Source: Bacteroidales bacterium (lineage in GTDB: Bacteria > Bacteroidota > Bacteroidia > Bacteroidales > UBA932). Taken from it: a stretch of 64,000 bases of DNA. A model generated the notes under the pieces. That model was not told the origin of the DNA. It did no database searches and saw only the letters and a program-made list of their open reading frames with translations. Where the stretch lies: NCBI GenBank assembly GCA_017651225.1, contig JAGCDF010000010.1:1-64000 (forward strand). Reading direction: 5' to 3'. Below, one piece after another: positions 1-8,982 of this stretch; position 1 is the first letter of the stretch, and the number at the start of each line of letters is the position of its first letter. The position numbers were made by a program, and so were the translations under genes.

Positions 1-296
1 TGGTGATCTTCGACCGTATCCGTGAGAACCTCGCGCTCCACCCGAGCGACGACTTCAAGGAGACGGTCAACAAGTCCCTCAACGCGACCCTGACCCGTAC
101 GGTCAACACCTCGGTCTCGACCCTCCTCCCGATGCTCACCATCGCGATCTTCGGCGGCGAGTCCATCCGTGGTCTGTCCGTCGCGCTCTGCCTCGGTGTC
201 CTGATCGGAACCTACGCCTCCATCATGATCGGTACCCCGATCATGTTCGACGCCGAGATGGCCGCCCGCAAGAAGAAGGCTGCCGCGAAGAAGTAA
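1..296 (+). CDS. secDF: Protein translocase SecDF, C-terminal fragment
   Basis: This is the last 97 residues of the inner-membrane Sec accessory protein SecD/SecF, which uses the proton gradient to help pull exported proteins across the membrane. The fragment opens inside the motif FDRIREN and continues with NKSLNATLTRT and TSVSTLL, the conserved SecF membrane-domain signature. Two hydrophobic helices follow (roughly residues 40-60 and 63-80). It ends in a basic KKKAAAKK tail. The 5' part, including the start codon, lies outside the window. Bacteroidota usually carry SecD and SecF as one fused protein, so the fused name is inferred. A terminator follows directly. Confidence 0.9.
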   Translation, partial: VIFDRIRENLALHPSDDFKETVNKSLNATLTRTVNTSVSTLLPMLTIAIFGGESIRGLSVALCLGVLIGTYASIMIGTPIMFDAEMAARKKKAAAKK

Positions 297-320
297 GCTT
301 CCAAAAGTTATCAACAATGA

Positions 321-352
321 ACCCCCGGCCCGCTGAAGGTCGGGGGTTTTTG
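321..352 (+). terminator. Rho-independent terminator after secDF
   Basis: Nine-base-pair stem with one G:U pair (322-330 with 338-346), loop CGCTGAA, followed by a T tract. The T tract runs almost directly into the dnaE promoter element at 355-362. Confidence 0.8.
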
Positions 353-354
353 TT

Positions 355-362
355 TATCTTTG
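355..362 (+). promoter_or_regulatory. Bacteroidota -7 element (TATCTTTG) of dnaE
   Basis: Exact TAnnTTTG match. Only 7 bases separate it from the dnaE ATG at 370, so the leader must be very short or absent. Confidence 0.65.
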
Positions 363-369
363 TAGAGCT

Positions 370-3300
370 ATGCCCTTCGTACACCTGCACGTCCACACCC
401 AGTACTCCATCCTCGACGGAATGAGCGATATCGAAAAGCTCTTCCGCCGCGCGGAGGAGCTCGGCATGCCGGGCCTCGCCATCACGGACCACGGCAACAT
501 GTACGGCGTCAAGGACTTCAGCGACGTGGCCAAGAAGCACCCGGACGTGAAGCCGATTTTCGGCTGCGAAATCTACGTCACGCAGCACTACGACCACCAT
601 CTCAAGGACAACGATCACAAGAAATACTATCACCTCATCCTCCTGGCCAAGAATTACGACGGCTACAAGAACCTGATGAAGATCGTGTCCACCGGACACA
701 TCGAGGGTATGTACTACAAGCCGCGCGTGAGCCACGAGGTGCTGGAGAAATACCACGAGGGGCTGATCTGCTGCTCCGCCTGCATGGCGGGCGAGGTGCC
801 CCGCGGGATCCTGGCGGGCGACGCCGAGGGCGTGGACAAGGCCATCGAGTGGCATAAGCGCGTTTTCGGGGAGGATTACTACCTCGAAGTGATGCTCCAC
901 AAGACGGAGGTTCCCGGCCTGGGCCTGGACCTGTATGAGCAGCAGAAAGAGTACACCTCCCGCATCTTCGAATTGGCGCAGAAGCACGGCGTGAAGGTCG
1001 TGGCCACCAACGACGTGCACTTCGTGCGCAAGGAGGACGGCCCCGCGCACGACCGCCTCATCTGCCTGACCACCAATGCGATGGTGGACGATCCGAAGCG
1101 CCTGCGCTACACGCAGCAGGAGTTCCTCAAGAGCGAGGAGGAGATGGCGGCGCTGTTCCCGGAGCATCCGGAGGCGCTCGCGAACACGCTGGAGGTCCTG
1201 GAGAAGGTGGAGCGCTACGAGATCGACCGTGGCCACGTGCTGCCCAAGTTCGAGCTTCCCGCAGACTTCCTGGCGGACATCGACGCGCAGCTGGAGAAGT
1301 ACGCCGACATCATCGAGAACGGCAAATACAGCATCTCCAAGGACAAGGACGACAACGAGGTCAAGACCTACCGCGGCGACGAATTCTGCCGCTCGGTGGC
1401 CTATCTCTGCCATCTCGCCTACGAGGGTGCGCACCGGCGCTACGGCGCGGAGCTGACCGCCGAGCAGCAGGAGCGCCTGCATTTCGAGCTCATGACCATT
1501 TCGTTCATGGGCTTCCCGGACTACTTCCTCATCGTCCAGGATTTCATCAACTGGGGCCGCCGGAACGGCGTTTCCGTGGGCCCGGGGCGTGGCTCCGCGG
1601 CCGGCTCCTGCGTGGCCTACTGCCTCGGCATCACGAACCTCGACCCGATCCGCTACGACCTCCTGTTCGAGCGTTTCCTCAACCCGGAGCGTATCTCCAT
1701 GCCGGATATCGACGTGGACTTCGATGATGAAGGCCGCTACCGCGTGATCCAGTACGTGCAGGACCGCTACGGCGCCGACCACATCTCGCACGTCATCACC
1801 TTCGGCACGATGGCCGCGAAACTGGCCGTCAAGGACGTGGCGCGCATTTCCGGGCTCTCCATCCCGGAATCCAACCGCCTCACGAAGATGATCCCCGACC
1901 GGCCTATCATCGTCAAGGAGAACGGCGAGGACAAGGAATACAAGCCGACGCTGGCGAACAGCGTCAAATATATCAAGGAGCTGAAGCACGAGTACGAGGA
2001 GGGCGAACCGCTGGTGCGCGAGGTGCTGGACTATTCCCTCAAACTCGAGGGCTGCATCCGCCAGACGGGCATCCACGCCTGCGCCATGATCATCGGCCGC
2101 GGCGACCTCACGGACTACATTCCCATCACGGTGGGCACGGACAAGGCCACGGGCCAGGAGGTCTGGGTGAGCCAGTACGAGGGCACCAAGATCGAGGACG
2201 TGGGCATGCTGAAGATGGATTTTCTGGGTCTCAAGACCCTCTCCATCATCGACCGTGCGCTCGTGATGGTCAAGAAACGCTTCGGCAAGGACATCGACAT
2301 CGAGAAGATCCCCATCGACGACCCGGAGGTCTTCGCGCTCTACGCCCGCGGCGACACCAAGAGTATCTTCCAGTTTGAATCCGGCGGCATGAAGGAGTGG
2401 CTGATCCGCCTGCACCCCGAGCGTTTCGAGGACCTGATCGCTATGAACGCCCTCTACCGCCCGGGCCCGATGGATTACATCCCGGACTTTGTGGCCGGCA
2501 AGAACGACCCGTCCAAGATCCACTACGACCTCCCCGACATGGAGGAGCTGCTGAAGGAAACTTACGGCGTCACGGTGTACCAGGAGCAGGTCATGCGCCT
2601 CTCGCAGAAGCTCGCGGGCTTCTCCAAGGGCAAGGCGGACAAGCTCCGCAAGGCCATGGGCAAGAAGCAGAAAGCCGTGCTGGATTCGCTCAAGGAGACC
2701 TTCATGAAGGGTGCTATCGCCAACGGCCATCCGGAGCCCATCCTGCAGAAGATCTGGTCGGACTGGGAGGCGTTCGCGAAATACGCGTTCAACAAGTCGC
2801 ACGCCACCTGCTACGCCTGGGTGAGCTACCAGACCGCCTGGATCAAGGCGCATTATCCGTCCGAATTCCAGGCTTCCAACCTCACGCAAAACATCTCGAA
2901 CATGGACGAGATGAAGGAGATCATGGCGGACTGCCGCAAGGCCGGCATCAAGGTGCTCAGCCCAGATGTAAACGAGTCCGAGGCGACGTTCTCCGTCAAC
3001 AAGAACGGAGATATCCGCTACGGCCTGGGCGGCCTGAAAGGCTTTGGCGAGAACGTCGTGGAGGCCATTATCCGCGAGCGCAGCGAGCACGGTCCCTTCG
3101 CGGACCTCTTCGATTTCGTGGAGCGGATGGCCGAGATGCTGAACCGCCGTGCCTTCGAGACGCTGGTCTACGCCGGCGCGCTGGATTCCTTTGGCTACAA
3201 GCGGTCGCAGTTCTTCCTGCCCTGCAAGAACGGGGAGCTCTGCATCGACGAGATCGTCAAATACGCGAGCCTCTACCGCAACGACCAGCTCGACTCCGCC

Positions 3301-4065
3301 AACTCGCTCTTCGGCGAAGTGGAGGAGCTGAAGCCCGTGCGGCCGGAGGTGCCGACCTTCTCCGGCGACGAGGACGTCCTCGCGCTGCTGCAGCAGGAGA
3401 AGGAGTTCGTGGGCATGTATCTTTCCTCGCACCCGCTGGAGCGCTACCGCTTTGAGATTGAGACCTTTACAGACTGCAAGCTGACCGAGCTGCAGGAGCG
3501 CATCGACGAGTGCGAGCTGGCCGACAAGAACGGTAAGGCCGCCGTCGCGGGCATCGTGTCCGACGTCAAGACGCTCACTACGCGCAGCGGCTCACCGGGC
3601 GCGCGCGTCGTGGTGGAGGACTTCGATGGAACGTACGAGTTCGCCCTCTTCGGCAAGGACTACGAGGCCCTGCTTCCCTACATGCAGCTGCACGCGCAGA
3701 TCTTCATCGAGGGCGAGATTTCCGCCCGCTACTTCATCAAGCCGGAAGAGCGCGCCCAGGGCAAGAAGGCGCCTTACGGCTTCAAAATCAAGAAGATCAC
3801 CCTGCTGGGCAACCTCAGCGAGACGCTCATCACCGGCTTCAACATCCTGCTCGAGTCCGAGCGGCTCACGCCGGAATTCCGCGCCGCGCTGGTGAAGGTC
3901 CTCAAGGCCCACAAGGGCAAGATTCCCCTCTCCCTCTTCCTGCACGACAAGGCCACGGGCTACAACCTCGAATTCTTCTCCAAGAAGTTCTCCGTCACCG
4001 TCAGCGAACCCTTCCTTACCGCCCTCCAGAAACTAGGCGTCACCTACACTGTCGCGCACAAATAA
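370..4065 (+). CDS. dnaE: DNA polymerase III subunit alpha
   Basis: Replicative polymerase catalytic subunit, 1231 residues, slightly longer than the E. coli protein (1160). An N-terminal PHP domain begins at once with HLHVHTQYS and AITDHGNMYG; its metal-binding histidines look intact. The palm domain contains GPGRGSAAGSC and PDIDVDFDDE (aspartates near residues 446-450), which carries catalytic acidic residues. TGIHACAMIIG and the fingers motif YRPGPMDYIPDF follow. A helix-hairpin-helix region (YGLGGLKGFGE) and an OB fold near residues 1050-1110 come next. The start is the first ATG after the promoter. It is an isolated cistron between two terminators. Confidence 0.97.
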   Translation: MPFVHLHVHTQYSILDGMSDIEKLFRRAEELGMPGLAITDHGNMYGVKDFSDVAKKHPDVKPIFGCEIYVTQHYDHHLKDNDHKKYYHLILLAKNYDGYKNLMKIVSTGHIEGMYYKPRVSHEVLEKYHEGLICCSACMAGEVPRGILAGDAEGVDKAIEWHKRVFGEDYYLEVMLHKTEVPGLGLDLYEQQKEYTSRIFELAQKHGVKVVATNDVHFVRKEDGPAHDRLICLTTNAMVDDPKRLRYTQQEFLKSEEEMAALFPEHPEALANTLEVLEKVERYEIDRGHVLPKFELPADFLADIDAQLEKYADIIENGKYSISKDKDDNEVKTYRGDEFCRSVAYLCHLAYEGAHRRYGAELTAEQQERLHFELMTISFMGFPDYFLIVQDFINWGRRNGVSVGPGRGSAAGSCVAYCLGITNLDPIRYDLLFERFLNPERISMPDIDVDFDDEGRYRVIQYVQDRYGADHISHVITFGTMAAKLAVKDVARISGLSIPESNRLTKMIPDRPIIVKENGEDKEYKPTLANSVKYIKELKHEYEEGEPLVREVLDYSLKLEGCIRQTGIHACAMIIGRGDLTDYIPITVGTDKATGQEVWVSQYEGTKIEDVGMLKMDFLGLKTLSIIDRALVMVKKRFGKDIDIEKIPIDDPEVFALYARGDTKSIFQFESGGMKEWLIRLHPERFEDLIAMNALYRPGPMDYIPDFVAGKNDPSKIHYDLPDMEELLKETYGVTVYQEQVMRLSQKLAGFSKGKADKLRKAMGKKQKAVLDSLKETFMKGAIANGHPEPILQKIWSDWEAFAKYAFNKSHATCYAWVSYQTAWIKAHYPSEFQASNLTQNISNMDEMKEIMADCRKAGIKVLSPDVNESEATFSVNKNGDIRYGLGGLKGFGENVVEAIIRERSEHGPFADLFDFVERMAEMLNRRAFETLVYAGALDSFGYKRSQFFLPCKNGELCIDEIVKYASLYRNDQLDSANSLFGEVEELKPVRPEVPTFSGDEDVLALLQQEKEFVGMYLSSHPLERYRFEIETFTDCKLTELQERIDECELADKNGKAAVAGIVSDVKTLTTRSGSPGARVVVEDFDGTYEFALFGKDYEALLPYMQLHAQIFIEGEISARYFIKPEERAQGKKAPYGFKIKKITLLGNLSETLITGFNILLESERLTPEFRAALVKVLKAHKGKIPLSLFLHDKATGYNLEFFSKKFSVTVSEPFLTALQKLGVTYTVAHK

Positions 4066-4093
4066 GCCCCGCAGTTTCCTGCGAGGCCTTTTT
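4066..4093 (+). terminator. Rho-independent terminator after dnaE
   Basis: Stem 4066-4074 with 4079-4087 (one C/A mismatch), loop TTTC, then CTTTTTGTTT. It lies between dnaE and the convergent lipoprotein gene. Confidence 0.75.
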
Positions 4094-4095
4094 GT

Positions 4096-5847
4096 TTAGC
4101 GTTCGAAGCCGGGACCGCCGCCCGGGCCACCCATGCCCCCTCCAGGGCCGCCCATGCCGCCTGCGGCGGTGTAGGCGGAGAGCGTCACGTCGCTGCCGCC
4201 GGTGGCGGCGGTGGCGCCCATGCCCCCGAAGATCTTCGTTCCGGAGGCCGTGACGCCCGATTTCAGCGTCGTGGTGCCGCCCGTCGAGACCATCAGGGTG
4301 TTGCCACCCCGGGACGGCGCCTGGAAGGCCAGCGCGAGCGCACCGTCCTGGTAGAGACCGTACCAGGTGTTGGCGTTCCAGTTTGCGGAATAGCAGGCCT
4401 GGCAGAGGTGGGCGCCGCCTTCGAGGCCACCGATGGCCACGAGCGTGCCGCTGATGACGTAGAGCTTGTAACCGTCCTCGGTGTTGGCATCCACGGCGAC
4501 CTCCGGCGTGCCGCTGCCGACGGCGTAGACGAGGGCGCCCTGGATGTAGCAGTTGCCGTTGGCGTCGAGGCCGTCGTTGCCGGTGGAGATGGCGCAGACG
4601 CGCCCGCCGCCGAGGATCATGTTGCTGCCGGAGTTGATGGCGTCGTCGGAGGACGTCGCGTAGACGTCGCCGCCGGTCACGATCAGTTCGCCCTTGGCCT
4701 CGATGGCCTCGTGGTTCTTGGCCGAAACGGTCACGGTGCCGCCTGTGATGACGAGTTTGCCGTCGAATTTGATGCCTTTGGCGGAGCTGGAAGTGTCCTC
4801 CAGCCCGGCCGCGGATGCCGCCGGGACCTCGTAATTGGTGCCCGTCACGGCGATGTCAATGGTGCCGCCGGCAATCAGGCCGCCCGCGTCACCGCTGATG
4901 CCCTTGCCGCCCTGGCCGCTGTTGGTGATAGAGAGCGCGCCGCCGTTCATCACAAAGGCCACGTCGGCCTTGATGCCGGACGAGGAGGACAGGTCCGTGA
5001 GGTCGGAATCGTCCACGTCGCCGGAGACGGTCAGCTTCACATCGCCGCCGTCGATGCGGACGGTGCCGTCGGAAGTGATGGCCTTTTTACCCGCTTTGCT
5101 GACCGAAATGTCCAGCTTGCCGCCGCCGATCACGACCGCGTCTTTGCCGCGGATGCCGTGGCCCTTGGCGGCGCTGACGGTGATGGTCGGGGTGTCCAGC
5201 ACGCGCACGTAGTCATCGGAAGAGATGCCCGCCTTGCCGCCGGTGGACGTCACGCTGAGCGAGCCGCTGCCGCTGAAAATGAGCTGCGCTTCGCTGAAGA
5301 AGGCGCCTTTCTCATCCTCGTCCTCGGGCGTGTCGGTGTATTTCGTGCCGTCGGCAAGCGTGTTTTTGCCGTTCACGACCACGAACGTGCGCTTCTTGTT
5401 CTGATTGTTGATGGCGGCGCCGTTGAGATTCGTCAGTTCCAGCCCGTTCAGGACGATGGCCTGCTTCTTCTCGCCGTAGATCTTGAAGAAACCGTCTGCG
5501 GCCGAGCCGGAGAGCTCGTAGCGGATCGCTTCCTGGGTGGTGTTGTTCACGGTCACGTCGTTGCCGACGACCGTCACGATGTTGTTTTCATCGCCGCTCA
5601 CCGTCGCGCCCGCAGCCGCAAACACAATGGAAATCGTGCGGTCGAAGGTCGTGTTGGCGATGGCGTCGTCTTCATCCTCGAGGACGAAAGTATCCTCGAT
5701 CGTAGTGTCCGGTACGACCGGATCGACGGGGTCATCCGTGTAGGAACCGTTATTTCCCCCGCCAAAGGGATCCGTGTACGGATCGGCTTTCTCGCAGCTG
5801 CCCAGGATGAGCAGCGGAAGGAATAAATAGGAAATACTCTTTTTCAT
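4096..5847 (-). CDS. Cthe_2159-type (PF14262) beta-helix lipoprotein
   Basis: A 583-residue lipoprotein. The signal peptide ends in the lipobox LILGSC (Cys18), followed by acidic residues that suggest surface display. The middle consists of repeated Gly/Val/Ile-rich rungs such as GGKLDISVSKAGKKAI and GGTVTVSAKNHEAIEAKG, typical of the right-handed parallel beta-helix family PF14262. Clostridium thermocellum Cthe_2159, its founder, binds cellulose and pectic polymers. The C-terminus is a Gly/Pro/Met tail (GGMGGPGGG repeats). Polysaccharide or surface binding is inferred from the family; there is no catalytic signature. It is divergent from a LytTR regulator whose periplasmic loop has a similar Gly/Pro/Met composition. 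Confidence 0.8.
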   Translation of the reverse strand: MKKSISYLFLPLLILGSCEKADPYTDPFGGGNNGSYTDDPVDPVVPDTTIEDTFVLEDEDDAIANTTFDRTISIVFAAAGATVSGDENNIVTVVGNDVTVNNTTQEAIRYELSGSAADGFFKIYGEKKQAIVLNGLELTNLNGAAINNQNKKRTFVVVNGKNTLADGTKYTDTPEDEDEKGAFFSEAQLIFSGSGSLSVTSTGGKAGISSDDYVRVLDTPTITVSAAKGHGIRGKDAVVIGGGKLDISVSKAGKKAITSDGTVRIDGGDVKLTVSGDVDDSDLTDLSSSSGIKADVAFVMNGGALSITNSGQGGKGISGDAGGLIAGGTIDIAVTGTNYEVPAASAAGLEDTSSSAKGIKFDGKLVITGGTVTVSAKNHEAIEAKGELIVTGGDVYATSSDDAINSGSNMILGGGRVCAISTGNDGLDANGNCYIQGALVYAVGSGTPEVAVDANTEDGYKLYVISGTLVAIGGLEGGAHLCQACYSANWNANTWYGLYQDGALALAFQAPSRGGNTLMVSTGGTTTLKSGVTASGTKIFGGMGATAATGGSDVTLSAYTAAGGMGGPGGGMGGPGGGPGFER

Positions 5848-5961
5848 AACAATTCGGTTTTAGTCACGGCACACTAAAATACAAAACGGTTGCCAGTTTC
5901 GGAGCGATTCAGCGAACGGGCCGAATTCTTCAACGAACGGGCGGGATAAGAAAAAAAACGT

Positions 5962-5969
5962 TATTTTTG
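5962..5969 (+). promoter_or_regulatory. -7 element (TATTTTTG) of LytTR regulator gene
   Basis: Exact TAnnTTTG match, 5 bases before the ATG at 5975. A leaderless transcript is likely if this element is used. Confidence 0.6.
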
Positions 5970-5974
5970 CTGCA

Positions 5975-6724
5975 ATGATCGTCGCGTTTCTGGTTCTGCT
6001 TTTGTTGCACAATTTCCTGGCCGTCCCCCTGCTGGTCCGGAAAAAGAAGCCGTGGGCGTACGCGTCAGCGCTGCTCGCGCTGTTGGCGGCGTTCGCCGCG
6101 TATGTGCTGCTCTTGCATCCCGGTCCTGGTCCGGAAATGCGGCCACCGATGCCGCCGGAAGGTGGTTTTCCGCCGCCGGGCCCTGGCGGGCCGCCGCCTG
6201 GTCCGGGAGGTCCGGGAGGCCCCGCCGGGAAGGGACCTATTCCTCCGGAATGGTTTGAAATGATCCTCGGCGTGCTCCTGCTGGCGGCCAACGTGGGCTT
6301 ATATTATTGGATCCAGGCGAGGCGCTCGACGGCCCGTATCCGCGAGCTGGAGGCCGAGCTGAAGAAGCGCGATGAGTTGCCCATGCCGGCTGAGCGCGGA
6401 ACCATGCTGTTCCGTTCCGAGGGGCAGGACGTCCGCGTGGAGGCGTCGCAGATCCGCTATATCGAAGGCATGAGCGAATATGTAAAGATCTGGCGGGACG
6501 ATGCCCGGGATCCGCTCATTGTGCTGGAGCGTCTCAAGAATCTGGAAGAAATGCTCCCCAGGGGGCAATTCCTGCGGGTGCATCGCTCCTATATCGTCAA
6601 TCTCTCGCGTATTCGCGCCACGGCGGCCGGCCAGATCACCCTGGACGACGGCACGCACATCCCGATCGGCGACAGCTACCGCGATAATTACCGAAAAATG
6701 ACTATCTTTGGAAAAACTCAATAA
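5975..6724 (+). CDS. Membrane-anchored LytTR family transcriptional regulator
   Basis: A 249-residue protein. Membrane helices occupy about residues 1-20, 27-47 and 90-110. Between the second and third lies a loop of roughly 40 residues made almost only of Gly, Pro and Met. A short coiled-coil-like stretch (residues 113-130) leads to a C-terminal LytTR DNA-binding domain (about 140-245) with YIEGMSEYVKIW, FLRVHRSYIVNL and IPIGDSYR. There is no receiver or kinase domain, so this looks like a one-component regulator sensing through its membrane part. The divergent beta-helix lipoprotein gene is the obvious candidate target; this is inference. The nitroreductase promoter lies inside its 3' end. 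Confidence 0.85.
   Translation: MIVAFLVLLLLHNFLAVPLLVRKKKPWAYASALLALLAAFAAYVLLLHPGPGPEMRPPMPPEGGFPPPGPGGPPPGPGGPGGPAGKGPIPPEWFEMILGVLLLAANVGLYYWIQARRSTARIRELEAELKKRDELPMPAERGTMLFRSEGQDVRVEASQIRYIEGMSEYVKIWRDDARDPLIVLERLKNLEEMLPRGQFLRVHRSYIVNLSRIRATAAGQITLDDGTHIPIGDSYRDNYRKMTIFGKTQ
6703..6710 (+). promoter_or_regulatory. -7 element (TATCTTTG) of nitroreductase gene
   Basis: Exact TAnnTTTG match within the last codons of the LytTR gene, 16 bases before the ATG at 6727. It supports the upstream start of the nitroreductase. Confidence 0.6.
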
Positions 6725-6726
6725 CC

Positions 6727-7329
6727 ATGGCAAGTAAATTCTTTAAGAAACTGTCCGATCTGACCCACATCCACAACCGGGCAGCCTTCACGGATGTCCC
6801 GAAGCGTGCAGGCATGACTGAGAGTGCTTTCAAGACGCTTGTGAGAGAGCGTTATTCCTGCCGGGCCTTTAAAAGTACACCCCTGACGCAGGCTCAGATT
6901 GACAACATCCTGGAAGCCGCCCGCCTGGCCCCGACGGCTGCCAACAAGCAACCCGTCCATGTTTGGGTGGTCAAGAGCGAAGAGGGCCTCGCCAAGTTGA
7001 AAAAAGCGACGGACTACACATACGGCGCGCCCGTCGTATTCATGGTCGGCGCGAAACCGGACGCCGCGTGGGTGCGGAAATACGATGGCAAGAACGGTGC
7101 AGAGATTGACGCCGCCATCGTGGGTACGCACATCATGTTGGAAGCCTCGGCCCAGGGATTGGGCAATGTCTGGGTCGGATCCTTCGACCCCGCGCAGATC
7201 AAGGCGGATTTCCCCGAAACGGAAGGCTATGACGTGGTATGTCTCTTTCCGGTGGGCATAGCAGACGCGGCCCCGGGTCCCAAGCACAATGAGCGACAGC
7301 TTCCCGCGGATTTCTCCAGCGAAATCTAG
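6727..7329 (+). CDS. Nitroreductase family protein
   Basis: FMN-dependent NAD(P)H oxidoreductase family, 200 residues. The family core begins at about residue 30 with MTESAFKTLVRERYSCRAF, where Arg and Ser contact FMN. APTAANKQPVHVWVV and the Gly-rich GLGNVWVGSF follow. The first 29 residues extend beyond the usual family start. An internal ATG at 6814 would give a standard-length protein, but the promoter at 6703-6710 favours 6727. The stop of the LytTR gene is only 2 bases upstream. The substrate cannot be told from sequence. Confidence 0.9.
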   Translation: MASKFFKKLSDLTHIHNRAAFTDVPKRAGMTESAFKTLVRERYSCRAFKSTPLTQAQIDNILEAARLAPTAANKQPVHVWVVKSEEGLAKLKKATDYTYGAPVVFMVGAKPDAAWVRKYDGKNGAEIDAAIVGTHIMLEASAQGLGNVWVGSFDPAQIKADFPETEGYDVVCLFPVGIADAAPGPKHNERQLPADFSSEI

Positions 7330-7337
7330 TCGCTTCT

Positions 7338-7967
7338 CTATCTCGTCAGCTTGAAGCCGGCGTCCACGCTCTTGGCGGTGGTCAGGATGTTGCCGACGGT
7401 GGCGACACCGGCGCTGGTGGTGATCTTCTTGGCGTACTCGATGACGCGCGTGGCGAAGTCCATGAACTTCTCGCCGTTGAAGAGGATCTTGCAGCCGTTC
7501 GTCGCGGCGCTGACGGTGCCGTCGAGCTGCAGGAAGGTCAGCTGGCGGCCGAACTTCATCGTGACGGCGTTGCCGTTCTGCACGTAGGTGCCGTTGATCG
7601 CGGGCAGGCGGCCGGCCTTGAAGGAGAAGGTGCCGTCCTGGTTGAAGGTGAACGTGGCGGCGCCCGGTGCGATGCCGGCCTTGGCGAGGATGTTGTCCAC
7701 CTTGTTCTCGATGGTGCTCACGGCGGCGTTACCCGCCAGGTTGCTCAGGATGTTGTCGCTCTTGACGGCAGCGCCCACGCCGCCGTAGTTCCAGGTGCCG
7801 GCCAGGTCGACCTGGCCGCCGCCGAGCACGCCTGTGAGGACATTGCCGATGGTCTCGCCGGCATTGCCGCCGGACACGGAATTGAGGATGCTGCCCAGGA
7901 TGTTCTGGGCGCCGGCAGCCGACGCAAACAGCATCAGGATGCCGAGAATCGCAGCAATTTTCTTCAT
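7338..7967 (-). CDS. DUF4923 family (lipocalin-like) exported protein
   Basis: A 209-residue protein with a signal peptide (cleavage likely after ASAAGA, about residue 20). The mature part matches the DUF4923 pattern of Bacteroidales: LAGTWNYGGVGAAVKSDN, IENKVDNILAKAGI and TFTFNQDGTFSFKAG, then a beta-rich C-terminal half. There is no lipobox cysteine, so it is probably periplasmic. Function is unknown. It follows the ThiL-like gene by only 4 bases on the same strand and may be co-transcribed with it. Confidence 0.82.
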   Translation of the reverse strand: MKKIAAILGILMLFASAAGAQNILGSILNSVSGGNAGETIGNVLTGVLGGGQVDLAGTWNYGGVGAAVKSDNILSNLAGNAAVSTIENKVDNILAKAGIAPGAATFTFNQDGTFSFKAGRLPAINGTYVQNGNAVTMKFGRQLTFLQLDGTVSAATNGCKILFNGEKFMDFATRVIEYAKKITTSAGVATVGNILTTAKSVDAGFKLTR

Positions 7968-7971
7968 ATCG

Positions 7972-8982
7972 TTATTGGTTATTGGTGGTCCATCCTTGCG
8001 CGGAAACGGGGTGCTCCAGCCCGTCGGGCGACACCAGCACGGCCCCCACTTCGGGCTGCGCCAGGTGGCCGATGATGTCGAAGGTCTGGAATTCCGTCCG
8101 GAAACGCTCGTACTGCACGAGCGGAATTACGTACAGCAGGTGGTAGTCTTCGCCGCCGTTCATCGCCGCGGAAACGGGGTCCAGGTTCAGTTCGCGACCC
8201 AGGTCGAAGCTGCCGCCCTCGAAGGGAATCTTGTCGGCGTAGACCTTCGCGCCCAGCCCGCTGTCGCGGCAAAGGCGCAGCAAGGCGTCTGCGAGGCCCC
8301 TGGTGACGAAGTAACCGTACGCCGGGGAGAACTTACCATCCTCGAGCTGCGCGGGCAAATTCGGGCTTAATTCGGGCCTTAAATAGGATCCGACGAGCAT
8401 CTTGTACTGCTCGAGCGCGGCCTGGTCGGTAGAGCCCTTGTCGAACTTGATCCGCTCGCGCTCCAGGACCTGCAGGCCCAGGAAGGCGGCGCCGAGGGCG
8501 CCCGACACGCAGATCAGGTCGCGCGACTGGGCCTTCGGCCGGGCGGCCGAGACGGCGGCGCTGTGCCGGCCGGTGGCCGACAGCGCGACCGTGAGGCCGT
8601 TGCGCGAAGGCAGCAGGTCGAGCGAGAGCTGCTTGTAGCCGTGCTCTTTGGCGGCGGCGACCAGTCCGCTCCAGAGCTCCTGCACCTGCGGGAAATCCAG
8701 CTTTGCGGACACGCCGAGCTGCACCGAGAGCGACTCGGGACGCGCCATGACGGCGTACAACTCGCCCGTGACCTTCAGCACGGCCTTGCGGCCCAGGTGC
8801 TTGAGCGGGAAATAGACCAGGTCGAAATCAATCCCTTCCAGCAGCAGGCCGGAGGCCGAGGTGATGCATTCCTGCGGCTTCGCTTCGAGCCACAGCGGCT
8901 CGCCGAAGGGCGCATAGCCCGTCCCCTCGAAGAGCTGCCGGATGGCCTCGATGCGGCCTAACTCGCTGAAACTCTGCGCCAT
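7972..8982 (-). CDS. ThiL/AIR-synthase-like protein, probably catalytically inactive
   Basis: This 336-residue protein aligns by eye along its length with thiamine-monophosphate kinase: LLLEGIDFDLVYFPLKHLG, DLICVSGALGAAFLGLQVLERE, and NGGEDYHLLYVIPL near the end. However, the Mg/ATP-binding acidic motifs are altered. GDDA is GEPL (residues 27-30), the SD of the AMN motif is GE with N changed to M (73-79), GGDTT is SLDLL (120-124), and DISDG is FVTRG. Only Asp122 and the GGEDY motif remain. I therefore call it a diverged paralogue or pseudoenzyme, not ThiL. Its ATG overlaps the glyS stop by one base (TAATG), suggesting coupled translation. Confidence 0.75.
   Translation of the reverse strand: MAQSFSELGRIEAIRQLFEGTGYAPFGEPLWLEAKPQECITSASGLLLEGIDFDLVYFPLKHLGRKAVLKVTGELYAVMARPESLSVQLGVSAKLDFPQVQELWSGLVAAAKEHGYKQLSLDLLPSRNGLTVALSATGRHSAAVSAARPKAQSRDLICVSGALGAAFLGLQVLERERIKFDKGSTDQAALEQYKMLVGSYLRPELSPNLPAQLEDGKFSPAYGYFVTRGLADALLRLCRDSGLGAKVYADKIPFEGGSFDLGRELNLDPVSAAMNGGEDYHLLYVIPLVQYERFRTEFQTFDIIGHLAQPEVGAVLVSPDGLEHPVSAQGWTTNNQ

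Noticed and set aside
241..3432. Very long open frame antisense to dnaE
   Set aside because: The translation is a low-complexity Leu/Val/Arg/Asp-rich shadow, as expected opposite a GC-rich gene; dnaE is unmistakable on the other strand.
4110..4165. Tandem repeat that could suggest a CRISPR or satellite
   Set aside because: It is in frame and encodes the GGMGGPGGG tail of the lipoprotein; units are too short and no spacers exist.
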